Shown here: piece after piece, positions 16,181 through 27,450 of the stretch
Position numbering within the stretch: position 1 is the first letter of the stretch
Layout: each line of letters opens with the position of its first letter
Source: an uncultured Alphaproteobacteria bacterium
Lineage (GTDB): Bacteria > Pseudomonadota > Alphaproteobacteria > Rhizobiales > Ancalomicrobiaceae
Direction of reading: 5' to 3'
Assembly: GCA_937919435.1 (NCBI GenBank)
Contig: CALFRR010000093.1
Span: 1 to 36,193, forward strand
Length of the DNA stretch: 36,193 nt
Translations under genes and position numbers: made by a program
The notes under the pieces: generated by a model
Seen by the model: the letters and a program-made list of their open reading frames with translations, nothing else
Database searches by the model: none
What the model was told of the DNA's origin: nothing

Positions 16181-16767
16181 GATGCCGTCCTCTCGAGAAT
16201 CCGTCGGCGGGGCGGACGCCGGCGTGCGCCGGCGAACCCGCCCCACGCGGGGCCGATCCGACGGTGCCTCAGCCCGAGCCCGCCGGCCATCGGTGCTTTT
16301 CCCGATCGTCGATCGCGACACACGCGCCGTCCGCCGGCACCGGATCGCGGCGCCGACCGCCGTCGCGACGCTTCGAAACAAATTGAAACGATTGTAATGC
16401 AAGTGCCGAATCGATGATGTATACTGCAATGCAGCATGGCGCCGGGCGCGACCGGACACGACGTGAAAAGAGCCGCCGCTTCGCAGAGCAACCGGAAGAC
16501 GGCGTCACGAAACTGACGTGAAGTAGGTCCGGTCCGCGCCGCGAAACCGGGGCGATGGACTCGCCGATCGCCGTGTGGCGAGGGAATTCCGGCGACGGAA
16601 CGACGATTCCGAGCGAATAGGAGGCCATGTTCGATCGAGAGAGCCGATTTTCGCCCCAATTAACCTTCACGAAAGGTTACCATTGATCGTAGAAGGGAAT
16701 TGGCTTCGAAAGGTGTATGTTTCCTTTCCAGCGTGACCCTGGGGACGCGCCATCGGTGGGTGTTTTC
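16181..16767. promoter_or_regulatory. Gene-free divergent region with an AT-rich island and a short palindrome
   Basis: No convincing gene lies here. The part next to lysR is ordinary GC-rich sequence. A distinctly AT-rich island at about 16375-16432 contains TTGTAATGCAAG and TGTATACTGCAATGCAG and is a candidate promoter/operator for lysR, but I could not fit well-spaced -35 and -10 boxes. At 16661-16679 lies a perfect 7-bp inverted repeat, TAACCTT-CACGA-AAGGTTA, about 90 bp ahead of the sugar transferase start, a candidate regulatory site for that gene. Confidence 0.35.
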
Positions 16768-18228
16768 ATGTCGAGATTGGAACACGGCCGTATCGATTCC
16801 GATCTGTGGCACGGCGCGATCGCCACGCGGCGCAGCCTGCACTGGACCGTCGAGTTCCTGCAGGGCACCACCCTGTTCGGCGACCTCGTCCTCGTCATCG
16901 TGTCCGCGATCGCCGCCTTCGCCGTCCGCAACGGCAACCTCTTCGAGGACTTCCAGTCGAGCGGCCAGCTGGGTCTGGTCACCGCGATCTTCTTCGTCCT
17001 GTTCATGGCCCTGCGCGGCGGCTATTCGCTCGCCCATCTCTCCGACGTGCGGCGTCAGCTGGTGCTCGTCACCCAGGGCTGGATCCTCGCCTTCTTCGCG
17101 CTCGCCTGGATCGCCTTCCTGCTCAAGGTGACTTCCGGGTTCTCGCGCACCGGCATCACCCTGCACTTCGTCTTCGGTTACGTCGCCCTGGTGGCGACCC
17201 ATCTGATGTCGGCGCGCTGGCTCGCCCGCCGCTTCGCGCTCGGCCGCGTCTCGCTGCGGCGTGTCGCGGTGGTCGCCGTCGCCGACGACGCCGGGATCGA
17301 GCGGATCCGCCAGCGCCTCGCCCGCAAGGGCATCGAAGTGGTGATGCTGTCGCCGATCTCGCCGGCCCGGGTCGGCCGCTCCGGCTTCGTCGGTGCCTGC
17401 CGGGGCGCGGTCGGCGACGTCCGCACCGCCCTCGCCTCCGCTCCGATCGACGGCATCTATCTCTTCCTGTCGTGGAAGGAACGGCGCCACATCGACGAGT
17501 TGAAGGCGGCGCTGTCGCCGATGCCGGTTCCGATCTGGCTGTTCGCCGACACCGACACCGAACGCCTGATGCGCCGTCCGAAGATCAAGGTCGGCGACCT
17601 CGTCGGCTTCGAACTCCAGCGCGCGCCGCTGAGCCAGATCGACCGCGCCGCCAAGCGGGCCCTCGACATCGCCGTCGCCGGAACCGCGCTGATCCTGCTG
17701 TCGCCGCTGATGCTGATGACCGCGATCGCCATCGTCGTCGAGTCCGGCTTCCCGATCCTCTTCCGCCAGAAGCGAAAGGGTTTCGGTGCCCGCCCCTTTC
17801 CGATCCTGAAGTTCCGCTCGATGCGGGTCCAGGAGAACGGCCCGGTGGTCACCCAGGCGTCGAAGAACGACATGCGGGTGACCCGCATCGGCCGGGTGAT
17901 CCGCCGCACCTCGATCGACGAGCTGCCGCAGCTGTTCAACGTGCTCACCGGCGACATGTCGATCGTCGGCCCGCGCCCGCACGCCGTCGCCCACGACGAC
18001 TACTACGACGGGCTGATCGCCTCCTACGCCTTCCGCCAGCACGTCAAGCCGGGGATCACCGGGTGGGCCCAGGTCAACGGCTGCCGCGGCGAGACCCGCG
18101 AAGTCGATCAGATGCGGGATCGCGTCGAACACGACATCTGGTACATCAACAACTGGTCGATCTGGCTGGACATCCGAATCATCGTGATGACCGCCTTCAA
18201 GATCTTCGTCGACAAGCAGGCCTACTGA
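16768..18228 (+). CDS. Polyprenyl-phosphate sugar-1-phosphate transferase (exopolysaccharide initiating enzyme)
   Basis: A 486-residue WcaJ/PssY-type membrane protein that would load the first sugar phosphate onto undecaprenyl phosphate. The N-terminal half has about four hydrophobic segments and a soluble CoA-binding-like region; the C-terminal catalytic domain contains KRALDIAVAGTALILLSPLM, FRQKRKGFGARPFPILKFRS, RRTSIDELPQLFNVLTGDMS, VGPRPHA and KPGITGWAQVNGCRGET. I chose ATG 16768 (GGTGGG seven bases upstream) over 16717, because the 17 extra codons have weak GC3 bias and a poorly spaced ribosome-binding site. No other polysaccharide gene is adjacent; the main cluster starts about 13 kb downstream. 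First sugar (glucose or galactose) cannot be told. Confidence 0.92.
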   Translation: MSRLEHGRIDSDLWHGAIATRRSLHWTVEFLQGTTLFGDLVLVIVSAIAAFAVRNGNLFEDFQSSGQLGLVTAIFFVLFMALRGGYSLAHLSDVRRQLVLVTQGWILAFFALAWIAFLLKVTSGFSRTGITLHFVFGYVALVATHLMSARWLARRFALGRVSLRRVAVVAVADDAGIERIRQRLARKGIEVVMLSPISPARVGRSGFVGACRGAVGDVRTALASAPIDGIYLFLSWKERRHIDELKAALSPMPVPIWLFADTDTERLMRRPKIKVGDLVGFELQRAPLSQIDRAAKRALDIAVAGTALILLSPLMLMTAIAIVVESGFPILFRQKRKGFGARPFPILKFRSMRVQENGPVVTQASKNDMRVTRIGRVIRRTSIDELPQLFNVLTGDMSIVGPRPHAVAHDDYYDGLIASYAFRQHVKPGITGWAQVNGCRGETREVDQMRDRVEHDIWYINNWSIWLDIRIIVMTAFKIFVDKQAY

Positions 18229-18262
18229 CCCCGAGGGACAGGGCCGGACGGGGACATGGAAG

Positions 18263-18295
18263 AGGGCCGGCGGATCACTCCGCCGGCCCTTCTTT
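18263..18295. terminator. Bidirectional terminator between the sugar transferase and metH
   Basis: A perfect 12-bp stem (AGGGCCGGCGGA and its complement, loop TCAC) at 18263-18290 is followed on the plus strand by TCTTT. It sits midway in the 93-bp gap between convergent genes and is the most convincing intrinsic terminator in the window. Confidence 0.8.
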
Positions 18296-18321
18296 CGTCC
18301 GAACCGGGCACTCGCCGCGGC

Positions 18322-22053
<3,732 letters not shown>

Positions 22054-22079
22054 GATCCTCGACTCTTCTGTCTCGGCCG

Positions 22080-22097
22080 GTCCCGGGAACCCGGGAC
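22080..22097 (-). other. Short hairpin in the metF-metH spacer
   Basis: GTCCCGG-GAAC-CCGGGAC is a perfect 7-bp stem with a four-base loop, about 25 bp ahead of metH. I see no SAM, SAH or cobalamin riboswitch consensus around it. It could modulate read-through from metF into metH. Confidence 0.35.
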
Positions 22098-22163
22098 GCG
22101 GACACCCCGATCCGGCCGCGCCGGTCGGTGCCGATCGATCCGGGCAGATGCCCGAACCGGGTT

Positions 22164-23042
22164 TCAGGCGGCGTTCGGGCGGATGCCGAGTGCCTCGACG
22201 ATGCCGGAGACCAGATCCGCCCGGTTCATCGTGTAGAAGTGGAAGTCGTCGACGCCGCGCCGGGCGAGGTCGAGGACCTGATCGCGGCCGAAGTCGATCG
22301 CCGCCTTGGCCCGCTCCGCCGGATCCTCGCCGACCTCGGCGAACCGCGCCGCGACCGTCGCCGGCACGCTCGCCCCGGTCTTGGCGGCGAAGCCCGCGAC
22401 CGCCGGGAAGGCGTGGATCGGAATGATCCCCGGCAGGATCGGCACCGTGATGCCGGCCGCCGCACAACGGTCGCGCAGACGCTCGAACGGCGCGACGTCG
22501 AAGAAGAACTGGGTGATCGCCCGGCTCGCCCCGGCGTCGATCTTGCGCTTCAGGTTGTCGATCTCGACATCCCAGCTCGGACTCTCCGGATGCCGTTCCG
22601 GATAGGCGCCGACCGAGATCTCGAAACCGCCGATCGCGGCGATCCCCGCCACCAGATCCGCGGCATAGGGGTATCCGCCCGGATGCGCCTCGTAGGCCGC
22701 ACCGACCCCGCCCGGCGGATCGCCGCGCAGCGCCACGACGTGGCGCACGCCGGCCGCCGCATAGGCGCGGACCACCGTGTCGACCTCGTCGCGGGTCGCC
22801 GCGACGCAGGTCAGATGGGCCGCCGGCTTCAGCGTGGTCTCGCGGACGATCCGTGCGACGGTGTCGTGGGTCCGCTCGCGGGTCGAGCCGCCGGCCCCGT
22901 AGGTGACCGAGACGAACTCCGGGGCGAGCGGCGACAGCCCCTCGATCGCCGTCCACAACGCCTTCTCCATCTTCTCGCTCTTCGGCGGGAAGAACTCGAA
23001 GGAGAGGCGCGGGCGGGAGGCGGATGCGGGAGATGAGGTCAT
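22164..23042 (-). CDS. metF: Methylenetetrahydrofolate reductase
   Basis: A 292-residue FAD-dependent reductase that makes 5-methyltetrahydrofolate, the methyl donor for MetH. Visible motifs include LSFEFFPPKSEKMEKALW at the N-terminus (with the catalytic glutamate region), VSVTYGAGGSTRERTHDTV, HLTCVAATRDEV, VALRGDPPGG and QFFFDVAPFERLRDRC. The length matches bacterial MetF. Its start overlaps the stop of the upstream regulator gene (ATGA at 23039-23042), so translation is coupled; metH follows 110 bp later. Confidence 0.97.
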   Translation of the reverse strand: MTSSPASASRPRLSFEFFPPKSEKMEKALWTAIEGLSPLAPEFVSVTYGAGGSTRERTHDTVARIVRETTLKPAAHLTCVAATRDEVDTVVRAYAAAGVRHVVALRGDPPGGVGAAYEAHPGGYPYAADLVAGIAAIGGFEISVGAYPERHPESPSWDVEIDNLKRKIDAGASRAITQFFFDVAPFERLRDRCAAAGITVPILPGIIPIHAFPAVAGFAAKTGASVPATVAARFAEVGEDPAERAKAAIDFGRDQVLDLARRGVDDFHFYTMNRADLVSGIVEALGIRPNAA

Positions 23043-24079
23043 GCGAGGGTCCGTTCGTCGGAACCGGCGACCAGGATGCGGCGATCCCGGGCCAGCCAGA
23101 GGGTGACGGTGAGTTGTTCGGCCGCCGCGTCCTCGCCCGTAGGCGGGGCGAGATCGCGCACCGAGACCAGATCGAGCCCGGCGGCGTCGAGCGCGCGGGC
23201 GATTTCGCCATGGCCGAAACCGAGCCGGCGATGAGCGTGCGCCTCGCGCAGCAGTTCCAGCCCGTGCGGGGCGAAGTCGACGATCAGCATCCGCCCGCCG
23301 GGGGTCAGCAGCCGCGCCGCCTCGCGCAGCGCCCGCGTCGGGTCGTCGAGATAGTGCAGCACTTGATGGACCGTGACCAGATCGAAGGCGTTGCGCGGCA
23401 GGGTCGGCGCCATCACGTCGCCCTGCTGGACCCGAGCATGGCCGATCCCCGCCCGTTCGATCTCCAGGCGGGCGATCTGCAACATGGTGTGCGAGGCATC
23501 GATCCCCACCGCCTTCTCGTAGCGGTCGGCGAGCAGCGTCAACATCCGCCCGGTTCCGGTGCCGAGATCGAGCAGATGGTCGATCCGGGTCGCACCGATC
23601 GCCTCGAGGATCGCCGCCTCGACCCGATCCTCGGCGGCGTGCAGCTTGCGCAGCTCCGCCCATTCCGGCGCGTGATCGGCGAAATAGGCTTCGGTGCGCA
23701 GGGCATGCTCCGCCTTGACCGCCTCGAACCGGGCCCGATCGCCGGCCAGCGCCGGATCCTCCGGGTCGACCGCGCCGATCAGCGCATCGACGAAGCCGAC
23801 CACCGCCGGATCCTCGCTCGGCCGCCAATAGACCCAGGCGCCCTCGGGAAAGCGTTCGACCAGCCCGGCCTCGGTCAGGAGCTTCAGGTGACGCGAGATG
23901 CGCGGCTGCGACTGACCGAGCACCGCGGTCAGATCCTTCACCGTCGGCTCGCCCTGCGCCACCAGCGCCAGGATCCGGAGCCGGGTCGGCTCGCCGGCCG
24001 CCCGGAGCCGCCCGACCAGGGTCTCGGCGGAGACCGGGGATCGCGGCACGGCGGCGGGAAAGAAGGAGACGTTCGACAT
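23039..24079 (-). CDS. sahR: ArsR-type regulator fused to a SAM-dependent methyltransferase domain (SahR-like)
   Basis: A 346-residue two-domain protein. Residues about 15-95 are an ArsR winged helix (LRAAGEPTRLRILALVAQGE, LTAVLGQSQPRISRHLKLL), and residues about 145-300 are a class I methyltransferase fold (HLLDLGTGTGRMLTLLADRY, VHQVLHYLDDPTRALREAAR). This is the architecture of SahR, known to control methionine-cycle genes in Proteobacteria in response to S-adenosylhomocysteine. It is followed by metF (ATGA overlap) and metH. I prefer ATG 24079; an in-frame ATG at 24091 falls inside the palindromic operator and a GTG at 24133 lies beyond it. No clear ribosome-binding site precedes 24079. 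Whether the methyltransferase domain is catalytic or only a ligand sensor is unknown. Confidence 0.88.
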   Translation of the reverse strand: MSNVSFFPAAVPRSPVSAETLVGRLRAAGEPTRLRILALVAQGEPTVKDLTAVLGQSQPRISRHLKLLTEAGLVERFPEGAWVYWRPSEDPAVVGFVDALIGAVDPEDPALAGDRARFEAVKAEHALRTEAYFADHAPEWAELRKLHAAEDRVEAAILEAIGATRIDHLLDLGTGTGRMLTLLADRYEKAVGIDASHTMLQIARLEIERAGIGHARVQQGDVMAPTLPRNAFDLVTVHQVLHYLDDPTRALREAARLLTPGGRMLIVDFAPHGLELLREAHAHRRLGFGHGEIARALDAAGLDLVSVRDLAPPTGEDAAAEQLTVTLWLARDRRILVAGSDERTLA

Positions 24080-24089
24080 GAACAACGAC

Positions 24090-24105
24090 ATAAAGATATC
24101 TTTAT
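24090..24105. promoter_or_regulatory. SahR-type operator: perfect 16-bp palindrome
   Basis: ATAAAGATATCTTTAT is a perfect palindrome in a strikingly AT-rich patch immediately upstream of the regulator gene. On the minus strand it lies in the spacer between TTGAAA and a weak TATGTC 17 bp apart, so a bound repressor would block RNA polymerase. The sequence agrees with what I recall of the alphaproteobacterial SahR box. No second copy was noticed in the window. Confidence 0.8.
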
Positions 24106-24505
24106 ATGATTTCAAGTGCGATCGCGCGACCACCCGGCATTCGATCGCGACCCTCTCTGGACGATCGGACCGACGGCCCGCGCGGCGCGGTCGCCTTCAC
24201 CGAAGTCGGCCACCACCCGATGGAGCCCGACGCCTCGCGCAGGTCGATCGACGATCGCCCGTCCACGTCCCTCGCCCCGCCGGGGCGACCACCACCGGAA
24301 CGGGACTCCACCGGACCGCCCCGCCGAACCCGACGCCCCTCCCGTCGCCGGACGGCGGCCGGAGACGACGGAAAGGACCGGGGCGGGTACGCCGGCGGCG
24401 CGCCGCTCTCCACCTCGATTTCGTCTCCCGCCCACCGCTCGGGTTTCCTTTCACGACGGTTCGGGCTAGCGTTCCCGCCGCTTCCCCACCGCCGACGAGG
24501 ATTCC
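24106..24505. other. Gene-free divergent spacer between sahR and maf
   Basis: About 400 bp of GC-rich, arginine/proline-coding-looking sequence. The open frames that cross it have no recognisable domain and none is preceded by a good ribosome-binding site. The start of the maf transcript presumably lies near the right end, where the sequence is less GC-rich (TTTCCTTTCACGACGGTTCG). I see no other structure. Confidence 0.4.
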
Positions 24506-25144
24506 ATGACCACCGACCGTCCCAAGCTCGTGCTGGCTTCCGCCTCGCCGCGCCGGCTGGGACTGTTGCAGCAGATCGGGTTGGAGCCCGACCATCTGCA
24601 CCCGACCGACGTCGACGAGACCCCGCAGCGCGCCGAGCTGCCGCGTCAGCTCGCCCAGCGCCTCGCCAAGGCCAAGGCCGATGCCGCGCTCGCCTGGTCG
24701 AAGCGCGACACCGCCTGGACCGGCAGCTACATCCTGACCGCCGACACCGTGGTGGCGGTCGGCCGGCGGATCCTGCCCAAGGCGGAGACCGTCGACGAGG
24801 CGCTGTCCTGCCTCAACCTGCTCTCCGGCCGCTCGCATCGGGTGTGGACCGGCCTCGCCCTGGTGGCGCCGAACGGCTCCATCCGCCAGCGGCTGGTGGA
24901 GACCCGGGTCCGCTTCAAGCGCCTGTCGCGCGCCGACATCGACGCCTACGTCGCCTCCGACGAGTGGCGCGGCAAAGCCGGCGCCTATGCCATCCAGGGG
25001 GTGGCCGGGGCCTTCGTGGTGGCGCTCCAGGGCTCCTGGCCGAGCGTCGTCGGTCTGCCGCTCTACGAGACGGTGGCGCTCCTCGACGGGGCCGGCTTCC
25101 CGGTCCGCGACGGCTGGGCGAGCCCGCTCGTGCCGGTCCTCTGA
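24506..25144 (+). CDS. maf: Maf-type nucleoside triphosphate pyrophosphatase
   Basis: A 212-residue Maf family enzyme that hydrolyses non-canonical or methylated nucleoside triphosphates to monophosphates. It has the N-terminal substrate loop LVLASASPRRLGLLQQIG, the ILTADTVVAVGRRIL motif with the catalytic aspartate, WRGKAGAYAIQG and SWPSVVGLPLYE, in the usual order. A GAGGA ribosome-binding site lies ahead of the ATG. It is followed five bases later by yacG, a conserved pairing in alphaproteobacteria. Confidence 0.95.
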   Translation: MTTDRPKLVLASASPRRLGLLQQIGLEPDHLHPTDVDETPQRAELPRQLAQRLAKAKADAALAWSKRDTAWTGSYILTADTVVAVGRRILPKAETVDEALSCLNLLSGRSHRVWTGLALVAPNGSIRQRLVETRVRFKRLSRADIDAYVASDEWRGKAGAYAIQGVAGAFVVALQGSWPSVVGLPLYETVALLDGAGFPVRDGWASPLVPVL

Positions 25145-25149
25145 CGCCG

Positions 25150-25344
25150 ATGAGCGCCGAGCCCACCCCGCCCGCCGGCGCGCCGAAGCCGCCCGCCCCC
25201 TGCCCGATCTGCGGCAAGCCGTCGGTCGCCGCCCATCGCCCGTTCTGCGGCCCGCGCTGCCGTCAGGTCGATCTCCACCATTGGCTGACCGGCCGTTACG
25301 CCGTGCCGGTGGTCGAAGAGGACGGCGGCAGCGACGAGGCGTGA
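25150..25344 (+). CDS. yacG: DNA gyrase inhibitor YacG (zinc-binding)
   Basis: A 64-residue protein with the YacG zinc ribbon CPICGK...FCGPRCRQVDLHHW; the four cysteines are at residues 18, 21, 33 and 37. YacG binds GyrB and inhibits DNA gyrase in E. coli. The ATG at 25150 was chosen since it begins five bases after the maf stop and gives a family-typical length, although proline-rich residues 5-16 precede the zinc ribbon. It sits in the common maf-yacG order with tRNA-Phe downstream. Confidence 0.93.
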   Translation: MSAEPTPPAGAPKPPAPCPICGKPSVAAHRPFCGPRCRQVDLHHWLTGRYAVPVVEEDGGSDEA

Positions 25345-25350
25345 GACCGG

Positions 25351-25463
25351 GTTCACGAAGCTTCGCCCCCGTCGAAACCTCGTGAACGAAGGCGGGCCCG
25401 ACCGGGCGTCGACCGGTCGGGCCGTACCACTCATGGAGTTCGGACGAGTTCGAACGTCATGAG
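25351..25463 (+). other. Cluster of three hairpins after yacG, including a terminator
   Basis: Three successive inverted repeats follow the yacG stop. GTTCACGA (25351-25358) pairs with TCGTGAAC (25380-25387). An 11-bp perfect stem GGCCCGACCGG (25395-25405) pairs with 25413-25423 and looks like the maf-yacG terminator, though without a T tract. Then an imperfect stem, CTCATG/CATGAG plus GTTCG/CGAAC, spans 25430-25463. The dense folding could be just transcript ends or a short structured RNA. Confidence 0.5.
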
Positions 25464-25832
25464 CGAAGCACGGCCGGCGGGCGTCGCTTTCCGCATCTCT
25501 TCTCGCCTCTCCCGGACCGGCCGACGACGACGATCGCGTTCGTCGTGCCGACCTTCCGGCGGAGACAGCGGCGACGCCCCCCGGGCGCTTCGCCGACACC
25601 GGCACCCTCCGCCGGCCCCGATCGATCCGCCCGCCGCGTCTCCGTCGACCGCCGGACTCCGGCGACGCCGCCTCCGCCGATTTCGCCGAGGCGACGCCGC
25701 GCTTCGGGTTGTCCACAGGCCGGCGGGGCTCCGCCGAACCTCGCGCACCGCGGGGCGAGCGGTATTCCGCCCCTTCGCGGCGGGGCGGGAAGCCGACGCC
25801 GCGGATCGTCGGGAAGAAGCGACGAAGGGGTC
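25464..25832. other. Gene-free GC-rich spacer
   Basis: About 370 bp between the hairpin cluster and the tRNA promoter. Many arginine-rich open frames cross it on both strands, none with a recognisable domain or convincing start. I see no repeat, attachment site or RNA structure beyond the background of GC-rich sequence. Confidence 0.4.
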
Positions 25833-25861
25833 TGGACAGCCCCGATTTCCCCGACTATAAA
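25833..25861 (+). promoter_or_regulatory. Housekeeping-type promoter of tRNA-Phe
   Basis: TGGACA at 25833-25838 and TATAAA at 25856-25861 each match the sigma-70 consensus at five of six positions and are separated by the ideal 17 bp. The tRNA begins 48 bp after the -10 box. Confidence 0.7.
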
Positions 25862-25908
25862 CCGCCCACCTTCGGGTGGCCGGCCATCGGCCCGCTGCCC
25901 GCCCGGTC

Positions 25909-25984
25909 GCCTGGGTAGCTCAGTTGGTAGAGCAGCGGATTGAAAATCCGCGTGTCGGCGGTTCAAATCCGTCCCCAGGCACCA
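25909..25984 (+). tRNA. tRNA-Phe (anticodon GAA)
   Basis: A 76-base cloverleaf including an encoded CCA end. The acceptor stem pairs GCCTGGG (25909-25915) with CCCAGGC (25974-25980), followed by discriminator A. The anticodon stem GCGGA/TCCGC encloses the loop TTGAAAA, giving anticodon GAA. The T arm contains GTTCAAATC and the D arm AGCTCAGTTGGTAGAGC. Confidence 0.98.
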
Positions 25985-26139
25985 CCTCCCCTTCCGTTTT
26001 CCGCCGGTCCGCAGAAGGCGCTCGACGTCTTCGCGACGCCTCGGCACGGTTCGACCGGCGGGGACAAGTCGGCATCGGTCCGCCCCCGTCTCCCGCGGCG
26101 CGATGATCTCTCCTCGGCTCCACCCGAGGACGCGATCCC

Positions 26140-27450
26140 ATGCCCACCATCGTCTTCGTTCCCGGAATTCTCGGCAGTCGCCTGACCCTCGACGGCGACG
26201 AGGTGTGGCCGCCGAGCCTTCGCGAGGCGGTCTTCGGCCATGCTCGCCCCGACGCGCTCGCCGATCCGCGCGCCGTCGCCGGCGAGCCGATCGACCGCGT
26301 CGCCTGTTTCGACGTCTACGCGCCGCTCCTCGACGACCTCGCCGACATCGCCCACGACCGCGCCGCCGCCCTGCTCGCCTTCGGCTACGACTGGCGCGGC
26401 GATCTCTTCGACGCCGCCTCCCGGCTCGCCGACCGGATCGACGCGCTTCCCGCCGACGCCCGCGACGACGTCCGCCTCGTCGGCCATTCGATGGGCGGGC
26501 TGGTCTGCCGCCTGCTGCTGGAGAGCGGCGCCTTCGAACGCCGCCCCTGGTTCGCCGCGATCCGCGGCTTCGTCGCTCTCGCGACCCCGCACCGCGGCAC
26601 CCCGACCGCCCTGGTCCGGGCCCTCGGCCTGGAAGGCACCTGCGGGCTCTCCGGCGAGATCGTCCGCACCCTCGCCGCCACTCCCGGCCTGCCGGCGCTC
26701 GCCACGCTGCTCCCGCCCCCCGGGGAAGCCACGCTCTGGTCGGCGGGCGACGATCCTCCCGCCCCGCTCGACCTCTGGGATCCGGCGGTCGCCCGCCGCC
26801 TCGGGCTCGAACCGACCAACCTCGACGCCGCCCGCGCCGTCCATCGCCGCCTCGCCGCCGGCCGGCCCCCGGCGCATGTCGCGACCCTCGACCTCGCCGG
26901 CTCCGGCGGCGACGGCTGGGCGCGGATCGACTTCGTCGGCGATCGGCCGATCCCTCGCCTCGGCCGGGGCATCGGCGACGGCAGCGTGCCGCTGTGGAGC
27001 GCCGTCGAACCGCACCGCCCGCATCACGCCGCCCCCGCTCCGCACGAATCGGTGTTCCGCAACGACGAGATCCGTGCCCTGCTGCGCCGTGCCCTCGGTG
27101 CCGCCCCCGTCGCCCGACCGTTCGGTGCGATCGAGACGCCGCGGCTGACGATCCTGCCGGCCCGCCCGGTGTTTCCGGCCGGCGCTCCGGTCGAGTTGCT
27201 GCTGGTCCCGAACCGCTCCGGCCCGCCGATCGAGGGCGATCTCGTCCTCCGCCGGACGGCCCTCCAGGCGGCCGATCGGCCGATCCCGCTCCACCGCCGG
27301 CCGATCGCCGCGACCGGCGGCGGCGAACCGGTCCGGCTCCGTCTCGACCCGCCGGCCGAGGCCGGCGCCTACACGGTCGACGTCGAAGGCTCGCACGGCG
27401 CCGAGACCGGCCGCTTCGTCGTCGCCGCCGGACCGGAGCACCGGCGATGA
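26140..27450 (+). CDS. LCAT-like alpha/beta hydrolase with a C-terminal beta domain
   Basis: A 436-residue hydrolase. It opens with the LCAT/PDAT-type motif IVFVPGILGSRLTLDGDEVW, has FGYDWRGD near residue 82 and the nucleophile elbow GHSMGG (Ser117). A likely catalytic Asp is D280 in GIGDGSVPLWS and the His is H302 in APHESVF, completing a triad. Residues about 328-430 look like an all-beta, Ig-like domain (LTILPARPVFPAGAPVELLL ... GAYTVDVEGSHG), not usual in LCAT lipases. There is no signal peptide or membrane segment, so action inside the cell is likely. A GAGGA site precedes the ATG. The stop overlaps the next gene's start. Substrate (phospholipid, acyl ester or a host molecule) is unknown. 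Confidence 0.8.
   Translation: MPTIVFVPGILGSRLTLDGDEVWPPSLREAVFGHARPDALADPRAVAGEPIDRVACFDVYAPLLDDLADIAHDRAAALLAFGYDWRGDLFDAASRLADRIDALPADARDDVRLVGHSMGGLVCRLLLESGAFERRPWFAAIRGFVALATPHRGTPTALVRALGLEGTCGLSGEIVRTLAATPGLPALATLLPPPGEATLWSAGDDPPAPLDLWDPAVARRLGLEPTNLDAARAVHRRLAAGRPPAHVATLDLAGSGGDGWARIDFVGDRPIPRLGRGIGDGSVPLWSAVEPHRPHHAAPAPHESVFRNDEIRALLRRALGAAPVARPFGAIETPRLTILPARPVFPAGAPVELLLVPNRSGPPIEGDLVLRRTALQAADRPIPLHRRPIAATGGGEPVRLRLDPPAEAGAYTVDVEGSHGAETGRFVVAAGPEHRR

Noticed and set aside
22054..22163. A riboswitch ahead of metH
   Set aside because: The spacer has two small hairpins but no recognisable SAM, SAH or cobalamin riboswitch core, and regulation is explained by the SahR-type operator upstream of the operon.
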